Shown here one piece after another: positions 28,894 to 37,373 of a stretch of 64,000 nucleotides of DNA. The first letter of the stretch is position 1. Each line of letters begins with the position of its first letter. This DNA is from Aliidiomarina taiwanensis (GTDB lineage Bacteria; Pseudomonadota; Gammaproteobacteria; Enterobacterales; Alteromonadaceae), in assembly GCF_003987015.1 (NCBI RefSeq), contig NZ_PIPQ01000002.1, forward strand, positions 62,001 to 126,000. Direction: 5' to 3'. A program made the translations under genes and the position numbers. The notes below the pieces were generated by a model. It did no database searches. It saw only the letters and a program-made list of their open reading frames with translations, and was not told the origin of the DNA.

Positions 28894-30429
28894 ATGAAAG
28901 TTAGAGCTCAGATTGGCATGGTGTTAAATCTGGACAAGTGTATCGGCTGCCATACTTGCTCCATCACCTGTAAGAACGTCTGGACCTCGCGAGAAGGGGT
29001 TGAGTACGCATGGTTCAACAACGTTGAAACCAAACCAGGTGTAGGTTTCCCGAAAGAATGGGAAAACCAAGAGAAGTGGAACGGTGGTTGGGAACGCACG
29101 AAAAAAGGCAAGTTGCGCTTAAAAATGGGTGGCAAGCTACGCATTTTAGCCAACATTTTTGCAAACCCAGATTTACCGCAAATCGACGACTACTACGAGC
29201 CGTTCGATTTTGACTACCAGCACCTACACACGGCCGGCGACAAAAAACACCAGCCGGTCGCACGCCCGCGGTCTTTGATCAGCGGTCAGCGTATGGAAAA
29301 AATCGAATGGGGTCCGAACTGGGAAGAAATTCTTGGTACCGAGTTCGAAAAGCGGAAAAAAGACGTAAACTTCAATGAAGTTGTGCAAAAAGACATTTAT
29401 GGACAGTTTGAAAAAACCTTCATGATGTACTTGCCACGTTTATGTGAACACTGCTTAAACCCAGCCTGTGTGGCGGCGTGTCCTTCTGGCGCTATTTATA
29501 AGCGTGAAGAAGACGGCATTGTTCTGATTGACCAAGACAAGTGTCGTGGTTGGCGTATGTGTGTGTCGGGCTGCCCTTACAAGAAAATTTACTACAACTG
29601 GAAAACAGGTAAGTCAGAAAAATGTACCTTCTGTTATCCACGTATTGAAGCCGGTATGCCCACCGTATGTTCAGAAACATGCGTAGGCCGTATTCGTTAC
29701 CTAGGTGTTTTATTGTACGACGCAGACAAAATTGAAGCGGCTGCAAACACACCAAACGAAAAAGACCTGTACCAAGCACAGCTCGATATTTTCCTCGACC
29801 CGTTTGACCCGAAAGTGATTGAAGCAGCGAAGAAAGAAGGTATTGCTGACAACTGGCTGAAGGCAGCCCAGCGGTCACCTGTGTATATGATGGCCATGGA
29901 CTGGAAAGTAGCCCTACCGCTTCACCCAGAGTACAGAACCTTACCTATGGTGTGGTATGTACCGCCATTGTCACCAATTCAAAGTGCCGCCGAAGCAGGG
30001 CATGTGGGTATGAACGGTGAAATACCTGACTTGAAGTCGCTGCGTATTCCCATGCGCTACTTAGCCAACTTGCTCACCGCGGGTGACGAGGCCCCAGTAG
30101 AGCGTGCGCTTGAACGTATGATAGCCATGCGTGCCTACAAACGTGCACAGCAAGTAGACGGTGTGGAAGACTTTGAGGTGTTAAAGCAGGTGGGATTAAC
30201 ACCGAATCAAGTGGAAGAAATGTACCGCTACATGGCACTGGCTGACTTTGAAGACCGATTTGTTATACCAACCAGCGCCCGTGCTTACGCTGAAAACGCG
30301 TATGGCCTGAAAGGGGAGTGTGGTTTCTCATTTGGTAATGGCTGTGGTGGTGGCGACAGCGACTTGAACCTCTTCGGGGGCGACAAGAAAGGCGTTCGCA
30401 AAGTCATACCTGTTGTGATGAAGGACTAA
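28894..30429 (+). CDS. narH: Respiratory nitrate reductase beta subunit NarH
   Basis: Electron-transfer subunit with four iron-sulfur clusters between NarI haems and NarG. Cys groups: CIGCHTCSITC, CEHCLNPACVAACPSGA, CRGWRMCVSGCPYKK (the Trp marks the [3Fe-4S] cluster) and CTFCYPR/CSETCVGRIRYLG. 511 aa (E. coli 512). AGGAAG precedes the ATG by 7 bases. Confidence 0.98.
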   Translation: MKVRAQIGMVLNLDKCIGCHTCSITCKNVWTSREGVEYAWFNNVETKPGVGFPKEWENQEKWNGGWERTKKGKLRLKMGGKLRILANIFANPDLPQIDDYYEPFDFDYQHLHTAGDKKHQPVARPRSLISGQRMEKIEWGPNWEEILGTEFEKRKKDVNFNEVVQKDIYGQFEKTFMMYLPRLCEHCLNPACVAACPSGAIYKREEDGIVLIDQDKCRGWRMCVSGCPYKKIYYNWKTGKSEKCTFCYPRIEAGMPTVCSETCVGRIRYLGVLLYDADKIEAAANTPNEKDLYQAQLDIFLDPFDPKVIEAAKKEGIADNWLKAAQRSPVYMMAMDWKVALPLHPEYRTLPMVWYVPPLSPIQSAAEAGHVGMNGEIPDLKSLRIPMRYLANLLTAGDEAPVERALERMIAMRAYKRAQQVDGVEDFEVLKQVGLTPNQVEEMYRYMALADFEDRFVIPTSARAYAENAYGLKGECGFSFGNGCGGGDSDLNLFGGDKKGVRKVIPVVMKD

Positions 30430-30433
30430 TCAA

Positions 30434-31174
30434 ATGAAAATTGCACAAGTCATTTCCTTATTACTCGACTATCCAACAGACGACCTGCTGGAAGCGAAGC
30501 AGCCAATTGTTGAAATTATTTCAGCATCGCAGCTGGCGCCAGAGCAGAAAGAAGCCATGTTGGAGTTTGTTGAGAGTCGCTTTAATGGCGACCTTATGGA
30601 CTGGCAGGCCGAGTATAACGGCCTGTTCGAGCGGGGCCGCTCCCTTTCTTTGCTGCTGTTTGAGCATATTCATGGTGAGTCGCGCGACCGCGGCCAAGCC
30701 ATGGTGAACTTATTAAAACAGTACAAAGAAGCAGGCCTAGAAATAGGTGTCCGTGAGCTACCTGACTACCTGCCTTTGTATCTTGAGTTTTTATCGACCC
30801 AAGGCGATGAGAACCTGGTGCTCGGTTTGCAAGAAGTTGCGCATGTACTGGCAACACTTTCAGCACGCTTAGAGCAGCGTGAAAGCAACTATGCCGCATT
30901 AACGAATAGCTTACTGAATTTGTCGGGCGTGCAGGTCGATATGGCGGATATTCATAGCCAAATTGCCAATGAAGAGCGTGACGACACCAGCGAAGCCTTA
31001 GACAAGGTATGGGAAGAGGAAATGGTGACCTTTGGTCCTGACTCCAGCAATGACGGTTGTAGCTCGGGTACGAGCAAGCCTTCGGAAAGTCAGCGTAAAG
31101 ACCAATATGTCCCCATTCAATGGGCCGATGAGCTGCTGAAAAGTAGTGAGTTAGCAGAGAAGAGAGGAAACTAA
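30434..31174 (+). CDS. narJ: Nitrate reductase assembly chaperone NarJ
   Basis: System-specific chaperone needed for molybdenum cofactor insertion into NarG and membrane docking. The TorD/NarJ helical pattern is seen in LLLDYPTDDLLEAK and ELPDYLPLYLEFLS. 246 aa (E. coli 236). Begins 4 bases after narH. Confidence 0.95.
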   Translation: MKIAQVISLLLDYPTDDLLEAKQPIVEIISASQLAPEQKEAMLEFVESRFNGDLMDWQAEYNGLFERGRSLSLLLFEHIHGESRDRGQAMVNLLKQYKEAGLEIGVRELPDYLPLYLEFLSTQGDENLVLGLQEVAHVLATLSARLEQRESNYAALTNSLLNLSGVQVDMADIHSQIANEERDDTSEALDKVWEEEMVTFGPDSSNDGCSSGTSKPSESQRKDQYVPIQWADELLKSSELAEKRGN

Positions 31175-31176
31175 TC

Positions 31177-31866
31177 ATGAATTTAGATCTGTTAATGTTC
31201 GGGATCTACCCTTACATCGCCTCTGTTGTGTTCTTCTTCGGGAGTGCGCTTCGCTACGACAGGGAGCAATTCACCTGGAAAGCGCAGTCAAGCCAAATGC
31301 TTAGTACCCGCAACTTTCGTATTGCCAGCGTGCTCTTTCACGTGGGTATTATTATGATATTTGCGGGTCACTTTGCCGGCTTGGTTATTCCGTATGAAGT
31401 GTGGAACCTGCTTGGGATCACCTTGGCTCAAAAGCAAATGATCGCTATGGGTGTGGGTGGTTTCTTCGGTGCCCTTTGCTTCATTGGTTTAACTATGCTG
31501 GTCTGGCGTCGTCTATTCAACCCGCGCGTGCGGGCGAGTAGCTCTGTCATGGACACACTTATTCTGCTGCTTATTTACTGGCAGTTGATTCTGGGAATCA
31601 TTACTATTTTTGTGTCGACCGGACACATGGACGGTCATGTCATGAAAGACTTAATGAGCTGGTCGCGTTACTTGTTAACCTTCCGCCCAGGTGAAGCGGT
31701 AGAGTTCATTTCCGAAGTACATTGGATTTATAAAGCCCATGTCTTCTGGGGTGTCACCTTGTTTGTGCTCTTCCCATTCAGCCGTCTTGTACATATTTGG
31801 AGCGTGCCAGTGAAGTATGTTGGCCGTAAACACCAAATTGTACGTCGTCGCTTTCCTAACGCCTAA
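31177..31866 (+). CDS. narI: Respiratory nitrate reductase gamma subunit NarI
   Basis: Di-haem b quinol oxidase subunit anchoring NarGH to the inner membrane. Five hydrophobic segments; haem-ligand histidines are placed as in E. coli (LFHVGIIMIFAGHFAGL and the paired His in VHWIYKAHVFWG). 229 aa (E. coli 225). Two bases after narJ. Confidence 0.97.
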   Translation: MNLDLLMFGIYPYIASVVFFFGSALRYDREQFTWKAQSSQMLSTRNFRIASVLFHVGIIMIFAGHFAGLVIPYEVWNLLGITLAQKQMIAMGVGGFFGALCFIGLTMLVWRRLFNPRVRASSSVMDTLILLLIYWQLILGIITIFVSTGHMDGHVMKDLMSWSRYLLTFRPGEAVEFISEVHWIYKAHVFWGVTLFVLFPFSRLVHIWSVPVKYVGRKHQIVRRRFPNA

Positions 31867-31877
31867 TTGAGGTTGAT

Positions 31878-32645
31878 ATGATTCATGTAAACGACGCCAC
31901 AATTGATGATAAAACGGTACTGGAAGAAATGCAGTACCACCCGGCGGAGTCGCAGCGTGAAGCGATGTTCAAAGCCGCTGAAGCGTTAATTATTGGCGAA
32001 CTATTAAAACAGCGCGCGACGGAGCTTGGCTTCGAGGTGACAGGCTCAGACGCGCCTGCCACCGACGAAGACTACTTGGACAAGCTGATTGAAACAGAAG
32101 TTTATGTACCCGAAGCGACGGAAGAAAACTGTCGCATTTACTTTGAGCAAAACAAAGAGAAGTTTACCACTTCACCTTTGCTCGAAGTGCGTCATATTCT
32201 TTTGGCGGCGCCTCCAGGAGAAGACAAACCTCGTATGGAAGCGCTGACCATTGCCGAAGAGCTGATTCGTCAGCTCAAAGCCGGTGGTGACTTCGACGGC
32301 CTTGCGAAAGCACATTCGGCGTGTCCGTCGAAAGAAACAGGTGGTAGCTTAGGGCAAATAAGCAAAGGTCAAACAGTGCCTGAGTTTGAGCGGGTGGTTT
32401 TTTCCTTAGAGCAGGGTCTGCACGACTCACCCATTGAAAGCCGTTACGGTTTTCATATTGTGTGGGTCGAGCGCAATGTTCCCGGGTTGCCCCTGGAATA
32501 TGAAGACGTGCGTGAAAAAATTCGTGACTACTTAAACGAAAAAGTGCGCCATAAAGCCATTGCACAATATATTCACACCCTTATTGCTGGTGCGAAAATT
32601 GAAGGTTATGACTTCTCCGTGTCGAACTCGCCGCTCATGCAGTAA
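31878..32645 (+). CDS. Parvulin-type peptidyl-prolyl isomerase of the nar operon
   Basis: 255-aa protein with an N-terminal helical region (1-100) and a PpiC/parvulin domain (about 105-200): EVRHILLAAPPGE, GGDFDGLAKAHSACPSKETGGSLGQ and PEFERVVFSLEQG. No signal peptide, so cytoplasmic, which suits a folding helper for cytoplasm-facing NarGH. A ribosome site (GAGG) lies 11 bases after narI. Parvulin genes in the same place occur in pseudomonad nar operons. Its client is inferred from position only. Confidence 0.88.
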   Translation: MIHVNDATIDDKTVLEEMQYHPAESQREAMFKAAEALIIGELLKQRATELGFEVTGSDAPATDEDYLDKLIETEVYVPEATEENCRIYFEQNKEKFTTSPLLEVRHILLAAPPGEDKPRMEALTIAEELIRQLKAGGDFDGLAKAHSACPSKETGGSLGQISKGQTVPEFERVVFSLEQGLHDSPIESRYGFHIVWVERNVPGLPLEYEDVREKIRDYLNEKVRHKAIAQYIHTLIAGAKIEGYDFSVSNSPLMQ

Positions 32646-32672
32646 AGAGTGCAATAGGAAATAGAATGAAGC

Positions 32673-32711
32673 AAAAAGCCTGGCTTGGATAAAACCAAGG
32701 CAGGCTTTTTT
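32673..32711 (+). terminator. Rho-independent terminator of narGHJI-ppi
   Basis: AAAAAGCCTG pairs with CAGGCTTTTTT, extended inward by a near-complementary 6-bp stem (GCTTGG/CCAAGG, one mismatch), followed by T. Ends the nar operon. Confidence 0.88.
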
Positions 32712-32729
32712 GATCGTCTCACCCCGTGT

Positions 32730-32736
32730 TACCCCT
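32730..32736. promoter_or_regulatory. Single NarL heptamer upstream of nrdG
   Basis: TACCCCT fits TACYYMT exactly and lies 19 bp upstream of the start of the 7-2-7 site. It may extend NarL binding. Confidence 0.4.
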
Positions 32737-32748
32737 AAAACCACTGAC

Positions 32749-32764
32749 TACCCCTGCCGGGGTA
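32749..32764. promoter_or_regulatory. NarL/NarP 7-2-7 site upstream of nrdG-nrdD
   Basis: TACCCCT-GC-CGGGGTA. The left heptamer is a perfect TACYYMT, the right (TACCCCG read back) fits 6 of 7, and the gap is 2. Its centre lies 73 bp upstream of the FNR box centre. Confidence 0.68.
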
Positions 32765-32822
32765 ACAATCCTTGAATGAATGCGGCTTACCCGTCTACAG
32801 AAACAACCATACTTTACTTTCG

Positions 32823-32836
32823 TTGATTTAGATCAA
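32823..32836. promoter_or_regulatory. FNR box upstream of nrdG-nrdD
   Basis: TTGATTTAGATCAA, a perfect FNR consensus, 82 bases before the nrdG start. TATGCA (32863-32868) is a possible -10 about 33 bp downstream of its centre. Confidence 0.88.
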
Positions 32837-32917
32837 CGAAGAAAGCTCGCCTTCGAATAGGCTATGCACTATATATAGTGCTGAAGGTTAGGGTAAAGAC
32901 ACAAGATATGGTGGTTT

Positions 32918-33376
32918 ATGAGTTCGGTTATGCGGTATAGCAGTGAAGAAATTGTGTGGCAGGAGGTGCCAGGCGAAACCTCCTTAGCTTATACCATTAC
33001 AGGCTGCCCAGTGGGCTGCAAGGGCTGTCATAGCGTGGATACCTGGCCAGTGGGTAGTGGCGTTGAGTTGTCGCCAGGGCGCTTTTCACAGCGCTTGTAC
33101 GACTATCAAGGGCTGATTACCTGTGTTCTGTTTTTAGGCGGCGAATGGCACCACGAAGCCTTGTTGACGCTGTTAAGTATTGCCCGCACTCATGGTTTAA
33201 AAACTTGTTTATACACAGGTTTAGAACGCGTACCAACAGAAATTGAAAAACAACTGGATTACTTAAAGACCGGGCCATGGGTTGCACGGCGGGGCGGCTT
33301 AGAAAGCCGCTCGACTAACCAAAGGTTTATGGACGTAAAAAGCGGTGAGCTATTAAACGTGCACTTTTGGGATTAA
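32918..33376 (+). CDS. nrdG: Anaerobic ribonucleotide reductase activase NrdG
   Basis: Radical SAM activase that puts the glycyl radical on NrdD. The cluster motif is CPVGCKGC. 152 aa (E. coli 154). Placed before nrdD, the reverse of E. coli. The first ATG has only a weak ribosome site; the second (32930) is an alternative that removes four residues. Directly controlled by the FNR and NarL sites upstream. Confidence 0.93.
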   Translation: MSSVMRYSSEEIVWQEVPGETSLAYTITGCPVGCKGCHSVDTWPVGSGVELSPGRFSQRLYDYQGLITCVLFLGGEWHHEALLTLLSIARTHGLKTCLYTGLERVPTEIEKQLDYLKTGPWVARRGGLESRSTNQRFMDVKSGELLNVHFWD

Positions 33377-33397
33377 ATAACAACGAAGGGGACTGCA

Positions 33398-35218
33398 ATG
33401 TTACGACTAAGCAACGAACAAATCAGCAAAAAACTTGAGTTTATGCAGGATTACTTGCATGCAAATAACCCGGCGGATGGCTCAAAAATGGACGCCAACG
33501 CCAACGTAACGCACAAAAACGTTGCCACACTTGAAGCCGAGTTAATGAAAGACTTCTTCGTGCAGGTAAACCGCGCACAGGTAAGTAACAAAATTGAAAC
33601 GTTATTTGGTGCTGAATTAGCCACCGAATACGTGCGTCAAATTGAAGACCATGAAATTTATGTTCACGACGAAACCAGCTTAAAGCCCTACTGTGTGTCG
33701 GTGACCATGTATCCGTTTTTACGCGACGGCCTGACCAAGTTAGGTGGTGAGTCGCAAGGGCCAAAACATATTGAATCGTTCTGCGGTACCTTTGTGAACT
33801 TTGTGTTTGCCGTAAGCTCGCAATTTGCTGGAGCTGTGGCCACCGTAGAATTCCTCACGTACTTCGACTACTTTGCCCGCAAAGACTATGGCGACGACTA
33901 CTTAAACACCCATCGCCATGAAATTGCCAACCACTTACAGCATGTGGTGTATGCCTTAAACCAACCAGCGGCTGCCCGTGGTTACCAAAGTGTGTTTTGG
34001 AATATTTCTATTTACGACAAGTTCTATTTCGACAGCATGTTTGGTGAATTTGTGTTCCCAGACTTTACTAAACCCAACTGGGAGACCGTGGAAACTTTGC
34101 AAAACTTCTTCCTCGACTGGTTTAACGACGAGCGCAGCAAAACTGTCCTGACTTTCCCGGTCGTTACGGTTGCCATGCTCACCGACGACGGTTTATGTAA
34201 AGACACAGCGTTTGCTCGCACCATGGCAAACCACATGGCAAAAGGCAGCTCGTTCTTTGTGTACCTTTCAGACAACGCCGACTCATTGGCTTCCTGCTGT
34301 CGTTTACGCAGCGAAATTGCCGACAACACCTTCTCGTATACCTTAGGTGCTGGTGGTGTGGCAACGGGCTCGATAAACGTCATTACTATTAACATGAACC
34401 GCCTAGTGCAAGACGGTCGAGACTTGGGTGAAGAGCTAAGCAAAATACATAAATACCAAGTGGCTTACCGCCATTTAATGGACGAATACTTAGCGGCAGG
34501 CTTACTGACAGTCTACGACGCGGGCTTTATTACCCTAGATAAACAGTTCTTAACCATTGGTATTAATGGCATGGCTGAGGCTGCTGAGTCGCAAGGGTTA
34601 ACCGTTGGAAATAACCAGGCCTATAAGGACTTTGTGCAGGAGCACTTAAAAGTAATTTACGACGGCAATAAACAAGCCAAAAAAGAATATGGCTATATGT
34701 TTAATACGGAGTTTGTACCCGCAGAAAATCTGGGTGTGAAAAATGCCAAGTGGGACCGAGATGATGGGTACTTTGTGCCGCGCGACTGTTACAACTCGTA
34801 TTTTTACACGGTGGAAGGAAATGAAGCCAACGCATTAGACAAGTTTATTTTGCACGGTCGAGAGCTGATTGACTTCTTGGACGGTGGGTCGGCGCTGCAT
34901 TTGAACCTAGAAGAAAAACTATCCACAGAGGGGTATTTTTCACTCTTTAATATTGCCGCAAAAACCGGCTGCAACTACTTCTGTATTAATGTGAAAATTA
35001 CTATTTGTAATGAATGCGACCACATAGACAAGCGCACCCTTATGCATTGTTCGAAGTGTGGTGCGGAAGACGTAGACCACGGTACACGTGTTATAGGCTA
35101 CCTAAAGCGAGTGTCATCTTTTAGTAAAGGGCGTCGTAAAGAGCACGCCATACGCCATTACCACCGAGAGCAGCAAACCAATAAGGTACTGCAACCGGAA
35201 ATTGAAGCGGTGAAATAA
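33398..35218 (+). CDS. nrdD: Anaerobic ribonucleoside-triphosphate reductase NrdD (short form)
   Basis: Class III reductase making dNTPs without oxygen. Zinc-binding C-terminal cysteines CNECD and CSKCG are followed by the glycyl-radical loop TRVIGYLKRVSSF, with Gly567 the predicted radical site. SLASCCRLRSE carries the active-site Cys. At 606 aa it is about 100 residues shorter than E. coli NrdD (712) and no ATP-cone is evident at the N-terminus, so it resembles phage T4 NrdD (605 aa) in size. Good ribosome site (AAGGGG). Follows nrdG by 21 bases. Confidence 0.95.
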   Translation: MLRLSNEQISKKLEFMQDYLHANNPADGSKMDANANVTHKNVATLEAELMKDFFVQVNRAQVSNKIETLFGAELATEYVRQIEDHEIYVHDETSLKPYCVSVTMYPFLRDGLTKLGGESQGPKHIESFCGTFVNFVFAVSSQFAGAVATVEFLTYFDYFARKDYGDDYLNTHRHEIANHLQHVVYALNQPAAARGYQSVFWNISIYDKFYFDSMFGEFVFPDFTKPNWETVETLQNFFLDWFNDERSKTVLTFPVVTVAMLTDDGLCKDTAFARTMANHMAKGSSFFVYLSDNADSLASCCRLRSEIADNTFSYTLGAGGVATGSINVITINMNRLVQDGRDLGEELSKIHKYQVAYRHLMDEYLAAGLLTVYDAGFITLDKQFLTIGINGMAEAAESQGLTVGNNQAYKDFVQEHLKVIYDGNKQAKKEYGYMFNTEFVPAENLGVKNAKWDRDDGYFVPRDCYNSYFYTVEGNEANALDKFILHGRELIDFLDGGSALHLNLEEKLSTEGYFSLFNIAAKTGCNYFCINVKITICNECDHIDKRTLMHCSKCGAEDVDHGTRVIGYLKRVSSFSKGRRKEHAIRHYHREQQTNKVLQPEIEAVK

Positions 35219-35233
35219 AGCACGAAATATAAC

Positions 35234-35262
35234 CCAAAAGGGGGAGGCGCTCCCTCTTTTGG
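35234..35262 (+). repeat. 13-bp hairpin after nrdD
   Basis: A 13-bp stem (CCAAAAGGGGGAG / CTCCCTCTTTTGG, one G-U pair) with a 3-base loop. No T-run follows, so it may be a weak terminator or protect the nrdD 3' end from decay before the next gene. Confidence 0.6.
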
Positions 35263-35322
35263 AACAAGGCGTTTGTAGCGTGGTTTGATACACTGCTTCC
35301 TATAACTTAAGGAGCCGAAACC

Positions 35323-35724
35323 ATGCTAAGCAGTTACGACGATTTTATTAAAGCCGCAAAAACCCAAGACGAGCCACAGCGCTTATTGTTTGTCTTCACC
35401 CGCATTGAGTTACCGGAAGAAGCAACGGAAGAGCAACGAGCCCGTTTTAAAGAAGGAGAGGGAGGGAACTTAGATCCGGTACTTTGTGTAGACAAACTAC
35501 CAGACGAAGTGGACTGTTTAGAGGCGCTAATTGAAGAGTCGGAGCAAACAGGTTTAACCTGGGATGTGGCGTTTGCTGCCAGCATGAGCGGTATGCTAGG
35601 TCATGCGCCAACCACAGAGCAGGCAGAGCAACCCTTGAATATGATGGTTGAGAGTATTAAAGGCGGTACCGTGGCAAACTTTCTCGCCTTCAATCGTGAA
35701 GGCGAGTTATTACAAATACTGTAA
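35323..35724 (+). CDS. Small conserved protein (often annotated 'ribonucleotide reductase subunit alpha')
   Basis: 133 aa, acidic, cytoplasmic, no membrane segment. Distinctive pieces: PQRLLFVFTRIELPEEATEEQRARFKEGEGG in parts, LDPVLCVDKLPDEV and TTEQAEQPLNMMVESIKGG. From memory, homologues of this size carry the label 'ribonucleotide reductase subunit alpha' in proteobacterial genomes, but the protein has none of the catalytic residues of a reductase. A strong ribosome site (AAGGAG) precedes the ATG. Its place behind nrdD agrees with the label without proving it. Confidence 0.75.
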   Translation: MLSSYDDFIKAAKTQDEPQRLLFVFTRIELPEEATEEQRARFKEGEGGNLDPVLCVDKLPDEVDCLEALIEESEQTGLTWDVAFAASMSGMLGHAPTTEQAEQPLNMMVESIKGGTVANFLAFNREGELLQIL

Positions 35725-35736
35725 GTTTGTTGACGT

Positions 35737-36255
35737 TTAATGAGAGGAATGTGGCTGGCGTTCAATAAGCACATTGGCAATATCTAGCGAGGCTCGATAA
35801 GCCGAAGGCGGCAGCCGCGATTCTAACTCTACCGTATCTAGAAAGTTCTTAATCTCCAGACCTAATTCCGTGTCGCCACGCAAACTTAAACGGCGGCGGA
35901 AAAACAGGGTGTCAGGGTCTACTTGCTGGGTGGTCAGCAAGAAAAGGTCATCCACATTGCCTGCCATAGCGACATCGACTTGCTCCGCTTGGTGGCTCAC
36001 TTGCAATGCTAGTGTGCCCGACTTATCAATGCCCGTTACATAAAAGCAGAAGGCAAGATCGGTCAAGGTTACTTGCATGGTTTTGGCGCGCATAAAGTCC
36101 AAGTCGCCAGCAAGCAAGTCAGCCTTAAAAAAGCGGTTAAGGGTTTGCTCTATCACCACTTTTGAAACAGGTCTTGGTACACGTGGTACCACGGTATTAG
36201 CTACCTTAGGTAACTTGTCTACTACTAACTGAATAACTCTACTTTTACTTAACAT
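35737..36255 (-). CDS. ubiT: UbiT, SCP2-domain protein for anaerobic ubiquinone synthesis
   Basis: Lipid-binding accessory factor that, with UbiU and UbiV, allows ubiquinone hydroxylation without oxygen. 172 aa (E. coli UbiT/YhbT 174), with the SCP2 beta-alpha core (LDFMRAKTMQVTLTDLAFCF, FRRRLSLRGDTELGLEIKNFLD in pieces). Divergent from ubiU, as in E. coli. Confidence 0.92.
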   Translation of the reverse strand: MLSKSRVIQLVVDKLPKVANTVVPRVPRPVSKVVIEQTLNRFFKADLLAGDLDFMRAKTMQVTLTDLAFCFYVTGIDKSGTLALQVSHQAEQVDVAMAGNVDDLFLLTTQQVDPDTLFFRRRLSLRGDTELGLEIKNFLDTVELESRLPPSAYRASLDIANVLIERQPHSSH

Positions 36256-36362
36256 TCAATAACTTCCGTTCTGAAAGGGCGTAGAATAATACTGCCATGA
36301 ACGGCACGAAAAGTCAGCACATAGCCTTTTTTACAAAAGCATTTACTAGCAAGAGAGCAACT

Positions 36363-37358
36363 ATGGAACTCTTATGTCCTGCTGGAAGTATTCCGGCATT
36401 AAAAGCAGCCATTGAAAACGGTGCAGACGCTGTTTACGTGGGTCTGAAAGACGAAACCAACGCCCGTCACTTTGCCGGGTTAAACCTTGACGAGAAGCGG
36501 TTACAGGAGGCTGTGATATATGCCCACCAGCACGGCTGTAAATTGCACGTGGCGATAAACACCTTCGCGCAACCAGAAAGCTATTCTACTTGGACCCAAG
36601 CGGTGGACATGGTGATCAAAGCCAAGGCTGATGTACTGATAGTAGCGGACATTGGCTTGCTGGGGTATATCGCCGACCGCTACCCAAACCAAGAAGTGCA
36701 CTTGTCGGTGCAAGCGTCGGCCACAAACGCCGCCGCCATCGACTTTTATCAACGCCAATTTGGTGTGAAGCGTATTGTACTGCCGCGAGTGCTGGCCATG
36801 AACCAAGTACGTGCGTTAGCACAAACCACGGATATCGACCTAGAGGTGTTCGCCTTCGGTAGCCTGTGCATTATGGCAGAAGGGCGCTGCTACCTAAGCT
36901 CATACATGACGGGAGAGTCGCCCAATACAGCGGGGGCGTGTTCACCGGCAGCCCATGTACGCTGGGAAGAAACCAACGGCGTGTTAGAGTCGCGCTTAAA
37001 TGGCGTGCTGATTGACCGCTTTCAGCCGGAAGAAAAAGCAGGTTACCCCACCTTATGCAAGGGCCGCTTTGAGGTGGACAATGAAACCTATCACCCGCTG
37101 GAAGAGCCCACCAGCCTGAACACGTTAGACTTACTTCCACAACTGCATAAAGAGGGCATTGTATCGCTCAAAATAGAAGGGCGGCAGCGTTCGCCAGCCT
37201 ATGTGGCACAAATTACTCGTGTCTGGCGGGCCGCTATCGACAGTGTTTTGGCCAACCCAAAAGGCTTTACGGTGCAAAGCGAGTGGCAACAGGTGTTAGC
37301 CAACTTGTCGGAAGGCAGCCAAACCACCCTTGGCGCATATCATAGAACCTGGAAGTAA
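36363..37358 (+). CDS. ubiU: UbiU, U32-family O2-independent ubiquinone hydroxylation protein
   Basis: Forms an iron-sulfur heterodimer with UbiV. MELLCPAGSIPALKAAIENG at the start and FGSLCIMAEGRCYLSSYMTG, GACSPA and YPTLCKGR supply the four cluster cysteines. The ATG at 36363 gives 331 aa, identical to E. coli UbiU in length; an upstream start at 36297 adds 22 residues with no homology. Lets the cell keep making ubiquinone while respiring nitrate. No FNR box seen in the 107-bp divergent region. Confidence 0.95.
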   Translation: MELLCPAGSIPALKAAIENGADAVYVGLKDETNARHFAGLNLDEKRLQEAVIYAHQHGCKLHVAINTFAQPESYSTWTQAVDMVIKAKADVLIVADIGLLGYIADRYPNQEVHLSVQASATNAAAIDFYQRQFGVKRIVLPRVLAMNQVRALAQTTDIDLEVFAFGSLCIMAEGRCYLSSYMTGESPNTAGACSPAAHVRWEETNGVLESRLNGVLIDRFQPEEKAGYPTLCKGRFEVDNETYHPLEEPTSLNTLDLLPQLHKEGIVSLKIEGRQRSPAYVAQITRVWRAAIDSVLANPKGFTVQSEWQQVLANLSEGSQTTLGAYHRTWK

Positions 37359-37373
37359 GCAGAGGACACACAT

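Noticed and set aside
30594-31178. 194-codon open frame antisense to narJ
   Set aside because: Complement of a well-supported gene; translation shows no domain.
36256-36362. FNR site between ubiT and ubiU
   Set aside because: Expected from E. coli ubiUV, but nothing close to TTGAT-N4-ATCAA is present.
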